Under the pieces are notes generated by a model that ran no database searches, was not told the DNA's origin, and saw only the letters and a list, made by a program, of their open reading frames with translations. A program made the position numbers and the translations under genes. A stretch of 64,000 nt of DNA, from positions 22,006-86,005 of the forward strand of contig NZ_CALWJM010000009.1 of NCBI RefSeq assembly GCF_944381005.1. Reading direction: 5' to 3'. Every line of letters begins with the position of its first letter. The stretch's first letter is position 1. Of this stretch, positions 34,301-42,373 are shown in pieces. This stretch comes from an uncultured Butyricicoccus sp. (GTDB lineage Bacteria > Bacillota > Clostridia > Oscillospirales > Butyricicoccaceae).

Positions 34301-35049
34301 GCCGACTCAACAGAAGGCGGCTCGCCCGGACGCATTTTCTTATAGATTTCGATAAGTGCTTCCTCAGCGGTCTTGGACGGGTCGCGCTCCAAGGTCGCCA
34401 GAATGCGCTCATCCTCGCCGAACATATCCAAAATCTCGGCATCGGTCTTGACACCCAGCGCACGGATAAGCGAGGTAATCGGGATTTTGCGGTTTTTATC
34501 AATACGAACGTAGAATACATCGTTCATATCGGTTTCATATTCCAACCACGCGCCACGATACGGAATGACGGTTGCGGACAGGATAGCCTTGTCGGTCTTG
34601 TCCAGCTCACGGCCATAGTACACGCCGGGAGAACGGACAATCTGGGAGACAATCGCGCGTTCCGCACCGTTGAAGATGAACGTACCCGACTGGGTCATGC
34701 GCGGGAACTCGCCCATGAAGATTTCCTGTTCTTTGATTTCGCCGGTTTCCTTGTTGCGCAGGCGCACGCGCACCTTGAGCGGGCACGCATACGTTGCATC
34801 TCTGGCTTTGCATTCCTCAATGCTGTACTTCGGCTCGTCAAGCGAGTAATCGAGGAAGGTCAGTTCCAGATTGCCCGTGTAATCGGTAATTGCGGAAACG
34901 TCCTCAAAGACCTCGCGCAGTCCGGTGGCGAGGAACCACTCATAGGACTTCTTCTGGATTTCGATTAGATTGGGCATTTCGAGGATTTCCTCGATGCGTG
35001 CGAAGCTCTTTCTTGTGGTCTTGCCGTGCTGTACGTCTTTCACCATCAT
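31303..35049 (-). CDS. rpoB: DNA-directed RNA polymerase subunit beta
   Basis: Second large core subunit. The rifampicin-binding region is readable as [31 protein letters not shown] (given in part; residues about 485-515) and looks wild type (D, H, R and S residues intact). Also [16 protein letters not shown] and [14 protein letters not shown] chose ATG 35049 ([16 protein letters not shown]), which matches the family start and gives 1248 aa; the frame extends to a GTG at 35133 without a ribosome site. The C-terminus has a long acidic tail (about 75 residues, ending [10 protein letters not shown]), common in Clostridia. Confidence 0.98.
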   Translation of the reverse strand: MMVKDVQHGKTTRKSFARIEEILEMPNLIEIQKKSYEWFLATGLREVFEDVSAITDYTGNLELTFLDYSLDEPKYSIEECKARDATYACPLKVRVRLRNKETGEIKEQEIFMGEFPRMTQSGTFIFNGAERAIVSQIVRSPGVYYGRELDKTDKAILSATVIPYRGAWLEYETDMNDVFYVRIDKNRKIPITSLIRALGVKTDAEILDMFGEDERILATLERDPSKTAEEALIEIYKKMRPGEPPSVESATSLMDAMFFDTRRYDISAVGRYKYNKKLNIARRLVGRKLLTPAVDPMTGEILAEEGSILNREQARQIAARGVNKVVLESNDGRPVKVFGNGMVDVDDFKDFLGGMGAQELGIKEKVRFVVLKEIIDSGVTGDELKKTVTARIHDLIPKTIIVDDILATICYLLNIGNGVGVTDDIDHLGNRRLRCVGELLQNQVRIGFSRMERVIRERMTIQDLDTVTPQSLINIRPVTAAIKEFFGSSPLSQFMDQNNPLAELTHKRRLSALGPGGLSRDRASMEVRDVHYSHYGRMCPIETPEGPNIGLISYLATYARINDFGFIEAPYRIIDKATGRVTDEVRYMTADVEDEFIVCQAYEPLDENGCLKNERITCRMRDEIIEVDRKEVDLMDVSPRMMVSVATAFIPFLEHDDANRALMGANMQRQAVPLLKTEAPVVATGMEYKAAVDSGIIPLAEGDGVVTRSTAREVSVRYDNGEEKSYHLTKFLRSNQSTCINMRPIVDLGERVKKGDVLADGPSTDKGEIALGKNALIGFMTWEGYNYEDAVLLNERLVRDDVYTSIHIEEYESEARDTKLGPEEITRDVPNVGEDALRDLDERGIIRVGAEVHAGDILVGKVTPKGETELTAEERLLRAIFGEKAREVRDTSLRAPHGESGIVVDVKVFTRENGDELAPGVNMVVRCYIAQKRKISVGDKMAGRHGNKGVISRILPQEDMPFLEDGTPLDIVLNPLGVPSRMNIGQVLEVHLGFAAKKLGWKVETPVFDSASLEDIQDMLVKAGYDADGKSWLYDGRTGERFDNRVTVGYMYYLKLHHLVDDKIHARSTGPYSLVTQQPLGGKAQFGGQRFGEMEVWALEAYGAAYTLQEILTVKSDDITGRVKTYEAIVKGHNVPQPGVPESFKVLVKELQSLCLDIKVLDENMDVIELSEDEDDEVDFNRPMTEVPASGSDAEFAAAGFAINDAEDGDTDLAAFDSAAEEAGVGEEDEQDDFAIDEDNYGDGDFDE

Positions 35050-35127
35050 GTTGAACCCATCACTCCGTTTCTGAATTTCCGTGGATTTCATACGCCCGGA
35101 GGCGTGGTTAATTTTTTCACCTATATC

Positions 35128-35156
35128 TTGCACTTATCAAAAAAGCGTGGTATCAT
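35128..35156 (+). promoter_or_regulatory. Candidate promoter reading away from rpoB
   Basis: TTGCAC (35128-35133), 17-base spacer, TATCAT (35151-35156) on the plus strand, inside the rpoB leader. It could drive the deacetylase gene at 35313 or a short transcript that ends at the hairpin at 35253-35286. Confidence 0.5.
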
Positions 35157-35201
35157 TAAAACAGTTATCGAGAAAAACGCGCTCATTTCGATAAGCGATT
35201 T

Positions 35202-35231
35202 ATTATACCATATTTTTTCATGTATAGTCAA
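35202..35231 (-). promoter_or_regulatory. Promoter of rpoB-rpoC
   Basis: Minus strand TTGACT (35226-35231), 18-base spacer, perfect TATAAT (35202-35207). The leader before the rpoB start codon would be about 145 nt. Confidence 0.85.
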
Positions 35232-35252
35232 GTATATTTTAGACAAAAATGT

Positions 35253-35286
35253 AGACGGTTTTCTTGTGAGAACCGTCTTTTTTTAT
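35253..35286 (+). terminator. Terminator-like hairpin upstream of the deacetylase gene
   Basis: GACGGTT...AACCGTC stem (extended by TTC/GAG pairing) followed by seven T residues on the plus strand. It lies only 26 bases before a plus-strand start codon, so it either ends a short leader RNA or works as an attenuator. Confidence 0.6.
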
Positions 35287-35312
35287 TGCGTTTTTAGGAG
35301 GTTTGTTTCATT

Positions 35313-36452
35313 TTGCGCCGTTTTTTCCCTCTGTTTTTTGTGTTTGCGGCTGTGCTTCTGACCTCTTCCGCGTCCGCACTGACCGCGACCCGCTCCAATC
35401 AAACCATCTATGTTTACAATCAAAAGGCAGATTTGTCCTCTTACTCGGTTAAGGGCAACAACTATGTTCGCGCACGCGACTTTGCAAAAGCAACGGGCTG
35501 TTCTCTGGTTTACGACCCTGACACTTCCTCCATTCTTTTGGAAGAAGGGCAGCCCTATGACGATTCTGCCGAGACCAAACCGCCCGCCGTTTCCGCATCG
35601 GCCACCGCACGCCCAACCCTACAAACGGTCTATATCAACGGCAAAAAAACCGGAATCCAAGGATATAGCATCGCAGGATATAACTATTTTAAACTGCGCG
35701 ACTTTGGCAAAGCATTCGGATGGTCGGTTATTTACAACGGTGCGCAAAAGCGCGTAGAAGTCAATCCAGAGTTTCCCTACTTTGAAAAACAAGAAAACAC
35801 CATCGTCTATATGTATCACGCATTCACCGAAGACCCTTCGTTGCTCGCCAAGCATCCCGACCTATACACATCCCCTTGGAAGTTCCGTTGCGACATCCGT
35901 GATATGCGTGCATTGGGCTATGAGCTGATTTCATTGGAAGATTATTTCCAAGGTAAAACCCAAAAAGGAAAAAAATATTTTATTATCACCATAGACGACG
36001 GCTATTTGAATAACTACACCCTAGCATACCCCGTCTTGCTGGAAGAAAACGCGCCCGCTTCCATTTTCACCATTGTGCGCGAAATGGAACGCGAAGAAGG
36101 CGGCTTTTTCACCGCAGAACAGGCGCGTGAAATGGAGGCCAGCGGTTTGGTCAAAGTGTATTGCCACAACATCGACCATCTGGACTGCACCACGCTCAAC
36201 GGCCCGGAATTTAACCGCGAACTGGAGCGTGCTTACACCTCCCTGCGCACCAATTTATCCCCCAAAACCTTGTTTTTCGCCTACCCGTATGGTGCTTATA
36301 ATACCAGCACTTATGTCAATGTACGCGACAACGGGTTCCGCCTGCAAATGGTACAGGAACGCAAATTTGCAGCTGATGACATCATCGTGCGGCAAAATGT
36401 CTGGTATGACAGTGCAATGGCGCTTTTAGTCAAAAAAGCGCCCAAAAATTGA
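35313..36452 (+). CDS. Secreted polysaccharide deacetylase with two copper-amine-oxidase-N-like repeats
   Basis: 379 aa. Signal peptide (RRFFPLFFVFAAVLLTSSASA), then two repeated domains of the copper amine oxidase N-terminal type (IYVYNQKADLSSYSVKGNNY with VRARDFAKATG; VYINGKKTGIQGYSIAGYNY with KLRDFGKAFGW), each about 55 residues, used as cell-surface modules in Clostridia. From about residue 165 a NodB-like domain follows: TIDDGY (catalytic and metal Asp), HNIDH (metal histidines, H-x3-H) and FAYPYG. It probably deacetylates peptidoglycan or another wall glycan outside the membrane. The start is TTG at 35313, 11 bases after AGGAGG. Confidence 0.88.
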   Translation: MRRFFPLFFVFAAVLLTSSASALTATRSNQTIYVYNQKADLSSYSVKGNNYVRARDFAKATGCSLVYDPDTSSILLEEGQPYDDSAETKPPAVSASATARPTLQTVYINGKKTGIQGYSIAGYNYFKLRDFGKAFGWSVIYNGAQKRVEVNPEFPYFEKQENTIVYMYHAFTEDPSLLAKHPDLYTSPWKFRCDIRDMRALGYELISLEDYFQGKTQKGKKYFIITIDDGYLNNYTLAYPVLLEENAPASIFTIVREMEREEGGFFTAEQAREMEASGLVKVYCHNIDHLDCTTLNGPEFNRELERAYTSLRTNLSPKTLFFAYPYGAYNTSTYVNVRDNGFRLQMVQERKFAADDIIVRQNVWYDSAMALLVKKAPKN

Positions 36453-36467
36453 TTTTGCGCGCATAAT

Positions 36468-36505
36468 AAAAAGAAATCCAACCAAAATTGGTTGGATTTC
36501 TTTTT
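36468..36505. terminator. Bidirectional terminator
   Basis: AAAGAAATCCAACCA / TGGTTGGATTTCTTT stem flanked by A and T runs, between two convergent genes. Confidence 0.88.
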
Positions 36506-36515
36506 ATCTCCGCTT

Positions 36516-36899
36516 TTATTGATTGGAACTTATCATTGTTCCCAAAACCGTTTGTCCATCTGCTGCATATACCACGGTATCTTCGGATGGCGCTTTTCTC
36601 ATATCTTCTTTCAAAATATACCCCGAAATACCTTTATCATTGGAAACCGCAATCAAATCAGGTGCTTCTTCATAGATATTTGGGCCATAAGTTTGGCCGT
36701 TTTCATTGATTCCCCACGCTGGTCGTTTGGCTAAGTCGGTGATTTGTTCTTCACTCACGCGGATAGCCGGAACCACCTGCGTATCTCCTGTGCGTTCGTC
36801 CACTTTACCCGCCATTATAATGGAAGTCAGATTGACCCCAATATCAATACACAACAGAATACAAAGGATAATGCCCAACCCAGACCAACGTTTGTTCAT
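36516..36899 (-). CDS. Small membrane-anchored protein of unknown function
   Basis: 127 aa. One N-terminal hydrophobic segment (GLGIILCILLCIDIGVNLTSII) and a soluble, probably external domain (about 95 residues) with motifs PAIRVSEEQITDLAKRPAWG and ISGYILKEDMRKAPSE. No cysteine lipobox. ATG 36899 is used; a GTG one codon upstream is equally possible, and AAGGGA lies nearby. It has its own near-consensus promoter and a terminator on each side, so it is monocistronic. Family not recognised. Confidence 0.75.
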   Translation of the reverse strand: MNKRWSGLGIILCILLCIDIGVNLTSIIMAGKVDERTGDTQVVPAIRVSEEQITDLAKRPAWGINENGQTYGPNIYEEAPDLIAVSNDKGISGYILKEDMRKAPSEDTVVYAADGQTVLGTMISSNQ

Positions 36900-36935
36900 C
36901 ACAATCCCTTCTTTCCAATTTGTTTCCTTAACAAG

Positions 36936-36964
36936 AGTATATCACCATACATTTGTTTTGTCAA
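36936..36964 (-). promoter_or_regulatory. Promoter of the 36516-36899 gene
   Basis: Minus strand perfect TTGACA (36959-36964), 17-base spacer, TATACT (36936-36941). Confidence 0.88.
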
Positions 36965-36992
36965 CGCAAACCATATGTATACCGCGATAATA

Positions 36993-37026
36993 AAAAGCCG
37001 CGTTTTGAAAACCAAAACGCGGCTTT
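36993..37026 (-). terminator. Terminator after the amino-acid ABC operon
   Basis: AAAAGCCGCGTTTTG / CAAAACGCGGCTTTT stem with T-rich minus-strand flank, 17 bases after the ATPase stop. Confidence 0.85.
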
Positions 37027-37042
37027 TCTGCAACAGTATCCT

Positions 37043-37765
37043 TTACAGTACCTGCGACAAAAACTCTTTTAATCTGGGGTGTTGTGGATTGGTAAAGAAG
37101 GTTTCGGGGTCGTTCTGCTCGGCGATAACACCGCCATCCATGAACAATACACGGGTTGCAACCGAACGGGCAAAGCCCATTTCGTGCGTGACCACAACCA
37201 TCGTCATACCTTCATCGGCTAGTTCCTTCATCAGGTTGAGCACTTCGCCAACCATTTCCGGGTCAAGTGCCGAGGTTGGCTCGTCAAACAACATCACATC
37301 GGGATTCATCGCGAGCGCACGCGCAATTGCAATACGCTGCTGCTGACCGCCAGAAAGTTGTTTGGGATACACATCAGCCTTATCGGGCAACCCGACGCGC
37401 TTGAGCAGTTCCAGCGCCCGTTTATCTGCCTGTTCGCGGGTCATCAAGCCCAGTTTGACCGGCGCCAGCTTGATATTCTCCCGAACGGTCAGGTGTGGGA
37501 ACAGATTAAACTGCTGGAACACCATACCCATCTTCTGACGCATCTTATTGATATCGTTCTTGGGGTCGGTGATGTCCACGCCTTCAAATGTAATCGTGCC
37601 GCCTGTCGGCTGCTCCAGCAAGTTCAAGCAGCGCAAAAAGGTTGATTTACCCGAACCAGACGGCCCAATAATGACCACTTTTTCCCCTTTTTCAATGTGC
37701 TCACTGACGCCTTTCAGCACCAGATGGTCACCGTATGCTTTTTCCAGTTTTTCAACGTTTATCAC
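37043..37765 (-). CDS. Polar amino-acid ABC transporter, ATP-binding protein
   Basis: 240-aa GlnQ/ArtP-type ATPase that powers uptake. Walker [16 protein letters not shown]-loop [11 protein letters not shown], signature [16 protein letters not shown], Walker [15 protein letters not shown], and switch histidine VVTHEM are intact. The start is GTG preceded by GGAGG at about 10 bases; the frame overlaps the permease gene by 14 bases. Third gene of a binding protein-permease-ATPase operon. Confidence 0.97.
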   Translation of the reverse strand: MINVEKLEKAYGDHLVLKGVSEHIEKGEKVVIIGPSGSGKSTFLRCLNLLEQPTGGTITFEGVDITDPKNDINKMRQKMGMVFQQFNLFPHLTVRENIKLAPVKLGLMTREQADKRALELLKRVGLPDKADVYPKQLSGGQQQRIAIARALAMNPDVMLFDEPTSALDPEMVGEVLNLMKELADEGMTMVVVTHEMGFARSVATRVLFMDGGVIAEQNDPETFFTNPQHPRLKEFLSQVL

Positions 37766-38537
37766 TTTCGCGCAGCCTCCTTTCGAAGATTGCCAACAGT
37801 TTGGTCAAAATCAGTACGATTACCAAATAGATAATGGCCAAGCTGACATAAGGCACAATCGCCATATACGTTTTGCTGACAATGACCTTGGCTGCCTGTG
37901 TCAAATCCTGTACCGAGATAACCATAACAACCGAGGTTTCCTTGACGAGCGTAATCATTTCGTTGCCAAGTGCGGGCAGAATGTTCTTAATTGCCTGCGG
38001 CACAATGATATAGCGCATAGTCTGTACATAGTTCAGACCGAGCGAGCGGCCAGCCTCCATCTGTCCCTGGTCAACCGACATGATACCGGAGCGCACGATT
38101 TCTGCAACATACGCGCCCGAGTTGATACCAAACGTGATGATAGCGCACCAAGTCGCCTCGTTTGACCCCAGCTTGGGCACCATAATAACAAAGCCCATCA
38201 GCAAGAGCTGTACCATGACCGGTGTACCGCGAATGATGGTCAAATAGAGTTTACAGAGAAAGTCTGCGATTCGCAGGAGGATGCCAGGGCGTGTGCGCTT
38301 GGAGTCGTGCGCCGAGCGCACCACCGCAACCAACACACCCACAATTACACCCAAAATCAACGCACCAATGGCGATAATAAATGTAGTTTTCAGACCACTC
38401 AGGAAAAATGTGTTCCATCGGTCTTCAAAGATAAACGTCTGGAAAATCTGATAAATAATGTTTTGCAGACCTTCGGGCAAGCCCTGTATCCAGCCGGGCA
38501 TCACAGCGAGCCAATCTACAAAGGACATAAACTGCAC
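37752..38537 (-). CDS. Polar amino-acid ABC transporter, permease
   Basis: 261 aa HisM-type inner-membrane subunit with about five transmembrane segments. The N-terminal [16 protein letters not shown] resembles the typical start of the His/Glu/Gln permease domain, and the EAA loop reads [34 protein letters not shown]. The start is GTG 38537, 9 bases after AGGAGG; an ATG three codons later is an alternative. Confidence 0.96.
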   Translation of the reverse strand: MQFMSFVDWLAVMPGWIQGLPEGLQNIIYQIFQTFIFEDRWNTFFLSGLKTTFIIAIGALILGVIVGVLVAVVRSAHDSKRTRPGILLRIADFLCKLYLTIIRGTPVMVQLLLMGFVIMVPKLGSNEATWCAIITFGINSGAYVAEIVRSGIMSVDQGQMEAGRSLGLNYVQTMRYIIVPQAIKNILPALGNEMITLVKETSVVMVISVQDLTQAAKVIVSKTYMAIVPYVSLAIIYLVIVLILTKLLAIFERRLRESDKR

Positions 38538-38584
38538 CGTTTTCTACCTCCTTCTGATTCTTTGGGTCATTGACAAGGACGGAA

Positions 38585-38610
38585 CAAGGGGCGGCACATG
38601 CCGTCCCTTG
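38585..38610 (-). repeat. Intercistronic hairpin between binding-protein and permease genes
   Basis: CAAGGGGCGGCA / TGCCGTCCCTTG stem (12 bp, one G-T pair) with a 2-base loop and no T tract. Such hairpins stabilise the upstream message and give more binding protein than permease. Confidence 0.65.
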
Positions 38611-38630
38611 CGCTTTGCTGTTCATTGTAA

Positions 38631-39437
38631 TTACTCGTGGATATAATTTGCAATGATTTCATCCAGAGTGCCGTCTGCCTTGAGTTCTTCCATTGCCTTG
38701 TTTACCTTGTCCAGAAGTTCGGTGTTGCCCTTCTTGACAGCGGCAGCGTAATCTTCTACGGTGTACTCGGTGTCCAGAATCTTCAGACCCTGATTTGCCT
38801 CTACATAAGCCTTTGCCGGCTCGTTGTCGATGACAACGGCATCAATCTGACCATTTACCAGTGCCTGCGTTGCCACAACACCCGATTCAAAACGCTGTAC
38901 ATGGTCTTCACCCAAATCATCGGTGCAATACATATCGCCAGTGGTACCGGTCTGTACGCCAACCTTCTTATCCTTGAGGTCGTCAACGGTTGCAATGGTG
39001 GAATCCTCCGGTACGATGATAGCCTGAATACCGGTTGCATAGGAAATGGTAAAATCAACCTGTTCTGCGCGCTCCGGGTCAACGGTCATACCAGCAAATG
39101 CAATATCAATCTGGTCTGCGCTCAGTGCCGGAATCAGGGAATCAAATTCCATGTTGATGATTTCCAGCTTCATGCCCAGCTTATCTGCAACAGCCTGCGC
39201 AATATCCGGGTCGATACCAACTACATTGTTGCTATCGTCTACTGTCTCATACGGCGGGAAAGTTGCATTGGTGCCCATGCGGAGCGTGCCGCCTTCAGCC
39301 GTATTTGCATCAGCCGCATCATTCTGCTGGGTCTGCGCTGTTGTATCTTCCTGCGTATCGGAATTGCCGCCGCAACCAGCCAATGCGCCGGTTGCCACAA
39401 GAGACATTGCAAGCAGTGCTGCCAACTTCTTCTTCAT
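38631..39437 (-). CDS. Amino-acid ABC transporter substrate-binding lipoprotein
   Basis: 268 aa extracellular solute-binding protein family 3. Lipobox LAGC at about residue 21 after a signal peptide; a flexible Gln/Asp/Thr-rich linker; then the binding fold starting LRMGTNATFPPYETVDD with GIDPDIAQAVADKLG and DFTISYATGIQAIIVPEDS. The residues point to a polar or broad amino acid, but the ligand cannot be read from sequence. First gene of the operon with its own promoter. Confidence 0.96.
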   Translation of the reverse strand: MKKKLAALLAMSLVATGALAGCGGNSDTQEDTTAQTQQNDAADANTAEGGTLRMGTNATFPPYETVDDSNNVVGIDPDIAQAVADKLGMKLEIINMEFDSLIPALSADQIDIAFAGMTVDPERAEQVDFTISYATGIQAIIVPEDSTIATVDDLKDKKVGVQTGTTGDMYCTDDLGEDHVQRFESGVVATQALVNGQIDAVVIDNEPAKAYVEANQGLKILDTEYTVEDYAAAVKKGNTELLDKVNKAMEELKADGTLDEIIANYIHE

Positions 39438-39487
39438 TTGAAACTTCCTCCTAAAATAACATCCTTACAATTACCTGATTGAGTATT

Positions 39488-39515
39488 ATTATACACCCAT
39501 TGACATAAATTGCAA
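39488..39515 (-). promoter_or_regulatory. Promoter of the amino-acid ABC operon
   Basis: Minus strand TTGCAA (39510-39515), 16-base spacer, perfect TATAAT (39488-39493). Confidence 0.75.
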
Positions 39516-39707
39516 CCGCTTTTTTCAGAAGTTTGGCTGCCAAAGAGACAGTTTTTACACCACTTTGCAGACATAAATCAGCGTTTTCTACAAAACATGC
39601 CGCCCTTTTTCCTCGACCTTTGGATATTTCTGCATATTTATTCACCTTTATTCACTCACCTCCCCTCAACTGCGCATGCAAAAAGGCTACCCGCACATCG
39701 GTTTGTG

Positions 39708-39716
39708 TGGTATAAT
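39708..39716 (+). promoter_or_regulatory. Extended -10 promoter element before the MBOAT gene
   Basis: TGGTATAAT (TG-n-TATAAT) about 75 bases upstream of the MBOAT start, with no clear -35 box. Confidence 0.45.
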
Positions 39717-39790
39717 AGCCCTATTATGGCAAAACGCTATCTATTTCCAGTTGTATTCTGGACGATGATAGCGCCACACAGGAGGGCATC

Positions 39791-41245
39791 ATGCTATTTA
39801 ACTCTTATGGATTTATGCTTGTATTTTTGCCGCTGTGTACCATTGGCTGGTTTGCGTGCGCAAAATATGGACGAACGCGCTTAGGAAATCTGTTTTTGCT
39901 TGCACTATCTGTCTGGTTCTATGCGGCAAATGATTTGCGCGGTACGATTGTGTTACTGCTCAGCGCCCTTATCAACTGGAGCATCGGCCGCAAACTGACC
40001 CAGACACCGCGTAAACCGCTGTTGATATTGGGGCTTTTGCTCAATCTGGGTACACTCGGCGTGCTCAAATACACAAATTTTGTGCTGGAAACATTTTCCT
40101 CCCTGACAGGAACCGAGCTTGGTGCCGTTTCCTTTCTGCTCCCGCTCGGCATCAGCTTTTTCACTTTCCAACAAGTTTCCTACCTCATCGACGCTTATCA
40201 GGGAAAGGCTACCAACTATGCGCTGGATGAATACGCGCTTTTCGTCTCTTTCTTTCCCTATGTCATGAGCGGCCCTATTGCATTCCACAGCGAAATCATT
40301 CCGCAACTGCGCGACCCCGAACGCCGTAAATTGAATTGGGAAAATCTGGCGCGTGGTTTGACGCTTATCAGCTACGGCATGGCAAAAAAAGTTCTGCTTG
40401 CTGACACCTTGGGCAGCGCGGTCAACGTCGCTTGGAATGACGTATACGGTCTGACCAGCTCGACCGCGCTGGTGGCAATGCTGGCCTACACGTTCCAGCT
40501 ATACTTTGATTTTTCCGGCTACTGTGACATCGCCACCGGTGTAGCCAAGATGATTGGCATAGACCTGCCCCGCAACTTCAATTCTCCTTACCGCTCCTGT
40601 TCTATCACCGCTTTTTGGGGCACATGGCATATGACCATGACCCGCTTTTTCACCCGCTACCTGTATATCCCGCTGGGCGGTTCGCGCCGTGGATTTGTGC
40701 GCACCTGCATCAATACCTTGATTGTTTTTGCGGTATCCGGCCTTTGGCATGGCGCAAGCTGGACATTTATTGCATGGGGCGGGCTGCACGGTCTGGCGCT
40801 CATGTTTGCAAAAATCCGTGACCGCTATACCGACAAACGCTTTCCCAAGCCATTGGGCTGGCTGTGTACCTTTGGTTTCGTGAATGTTGCATGGGTATTT
40901 TTCCGCGCCCCCAACTTTGAAGCCGTGCGCGTGTTTTTCTCCCATCTGCTTTCCGGTGTGTGGATGCACCTGCCATATAGCATTTATTCATGCTTTATGA
41001 CCACAGAAGTCAAGGTGGTCAACCAAGTGTTGGGGCTGCAAAGCCAAACACTGGGTCTTATCGCCACCATTTTCTTTTTGGTTCTGGCGCTTGTGTTGTC
41101 CTTGCTGCCGCGCAACGCGCTTGACCGCACACTGGGCACATCTTTCCGCCCTTCGGGTATACAGCTTACGGTATCTTCTATTCTGCTGGTCTGGTCTATC
41201 CTATCCTTCACTGGAATCAGCACATTCCTATACTTTAACTTTTAA
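39791..41245 (+). CDS. MBOAT O-acyltransferase (AlgI/DltB-like)
   Basis: 484-aa polytopic membrane enzyme that passes acyl groups across the membrane to a surface polymer. Features: LPLGISFFTFQQVSYLIDAYQGK, YVMSGPIAFHSEIIPQL, FSGYCDIATGVAKMIGIDLPRNFNSPY and, near residue 320, SGLWHGASWTFIAWGGLHG containing the catalytic histidine. GGAGGG precedes the start. Downstream by 11 bases lies an SGNH-like protein, the typical second component of alginate-type O-acetylation. The acceptor polymer is unknown. Confidence 0.93.
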   Translation: MLFNSYGFMLVFLPLCTIGWFACAKYGRTRLGNLFLLALSVWFYAANDLRGTIVLLLSALINWSIGRKLTQTPRKPLLILGLLLNLGTLGVLKYTNFVLETFSSLTGTELGAVSFLLPLGISFFTFQQVSYLIDAYQGKATNYALDEYALFVSFFPYVMSGPIAFHSEIIPQLRDPERRKLNWENLARGLTLISYGMAKKVLLADTLGSAVNVAWNDVYGLTSSTALVAMLAYTFQLYFDFSGYCDIATGVAKMIGIDLPRNFNSPYRSCSITAFWGTWHMTMTRFFTRYLYIPLGGSRRGFVRTCINTLIVFAVSGLWHGASWTFIAWGGLHGLALMFAKIRDRYTDKRFPKPLGWLCTFGFVNVAWVFFRAPNFEAVRVFFSHLLSGVWMHLPYSIYSCFMTTEVKVVNQVLGLQSQTLGLIATIFFLVLALVLSLLPRNALDRTLGTSFRPSGIQLTVSSILLVWSILSFTGISTFLYFNF

Positions 41246-41256
41246 GGAGGCCGCGC

Positions 41257-42315
41257 ATGTATCGAAACTATGTATTGCGTCTGATTGGCGCGGTCATCGC
41301 GCTGTTGGTACTGTGTGCCACGGTTGTCATCGTGCTTGACCCGGCGTTTCAATACCACCTTCCCTTTGCCGGAATTGAAGCCACTTACACCAACGAACGC
41401 TATCAAAATGCAGGACTGATTAAACATCAGGACTACGATTCCATCTGTATCGGCTCCTCGGTCACATCCAATTTTCGGGCAAGCTGGTTTGACGAACGTT
41501 TCGGCGGCAAAACACTCAAGGTCAGCTATCCGGGCGGTACATTCTCCGATTTTGACACCGCACTGGAAACCGCCTATGCAACCCACGACATCAAGCGCGT
41601 ATATTGGAGCCTTGACCCGAGACTGTTGGCAGATGACCCACAAAATCCGCACGAACTGCCCACCTACCTATACGATTTCAACCCCTTTAATGACATTCAA
41701 TATCTGCTGAACAAAGATATTTTGTTAGAATCCTGTTCGCAGACCATCTTAGCCACGCTGTCCGGCACACACACCGATTTAGATGAAGCATTTGTCTGGG
41801 AAACTGAGGACACCAAGTACGGTTTGGATGTCGCGATTGCGTCCTACGAGCGCCCCAAAGATATCGGCTTTCAGTATGACCGCCATGTATTTAACACTCC
41901 GCTGCGCGCCAATCTTGCGATTGTTGACAAATGGGTGGACAACCATCCAGAAACCACATTCTATCTATACTTCCCGCCCTACTCCACACTGTATTTTGAC
42001 AGCATCAAGCGTCAAGGACAGATTGACGCCATGATGTTCCTGCTCTACGACACCGCCAACCGATACAAAGACAAGCCAAACGTCAAATTTTATAGTTTTA
42101 TCGACCAGAATGCCATTACCACCAATTATGATAATTACACCGATATGGTGCACTATCGCAGTGAGGTCAATCGTTACATTGTTGACTATATGGCAGACAA
42201 TCCGCCAATGGATGACAACGATGTGTCCCAACTGGCTAGCCATTTGCGTTCCCTGATGGAAAACTATGATTTTGACAGCTTATATCCGCCTTCTGTACAG
42301 GATAAATACAAATAA
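41257..42315 (+). CDS. Membrane-anchored SGNH-like protein, partner of the MBOAT
   Basis: 352 aa. An N-terminal membrane anchor (LIGAVIALLVLCATVVIVLDP) and an external domain. SICIGSSVTSNF carries a serine in a block I-like context (GSS instead of GDS) and a possible Asp/His pair occurs near the C-terminus (NYTDMVHY). These suit a DltD/AlgJ-like or SGNH transferase that completes acetylation outside the cell. The family assignment is from context and short motifs. The ribosome site is AAGGAGG; it is followed by a strong terminator. Confidence 0.75.
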   Translation: MYRNYVLRLIGAVIALLVLCATVVIVLDPAFQYHLPFAGIEATYTNERYQNAGLIKHQDYDSICIGSSVTSNFRASWFDERFGGKTLKVSYPGGTFSDFDTALETAYATHDIKRVYWSLDPRLLADDPQNPHELPTYLYDFNPFNDIQYLLNKDILLESCSQTILATLSGTHTDLDEAFVWETEDTKYGLDVAIASYERPKDIGFQYDRHVFNTPLRANLAIVDKWVDNHPETTFYLYFPPYSTLYFDSIKRQGQIDAMMFLLYDTANRYKDKPNVKFYSFIDQNAITTNYDNYTDMVHYRSEVNRYIVDYMADNPPMDDNDVSQLASHLRSLMENYDFDSLYPPSVQDKYK

Positions 42316-42327
42316 GCAAAAGCCTGC

Positions 42328-42363
42328 AAAAAAAGTTCTGCCAATCATGGCAGAACTTTTTCT
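42328..42363 (+). terminator. Terminator after the MBOAT operon (also faces hydA)
   Basis: AAAAAGTTCTGCC / GGCAGAACTTTTT stem with loop AATCAT; A and T runs on both sides make it bidirectional. Confidence 0.9.
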
Positions 42364-42373
42364 ATCTAAATAT

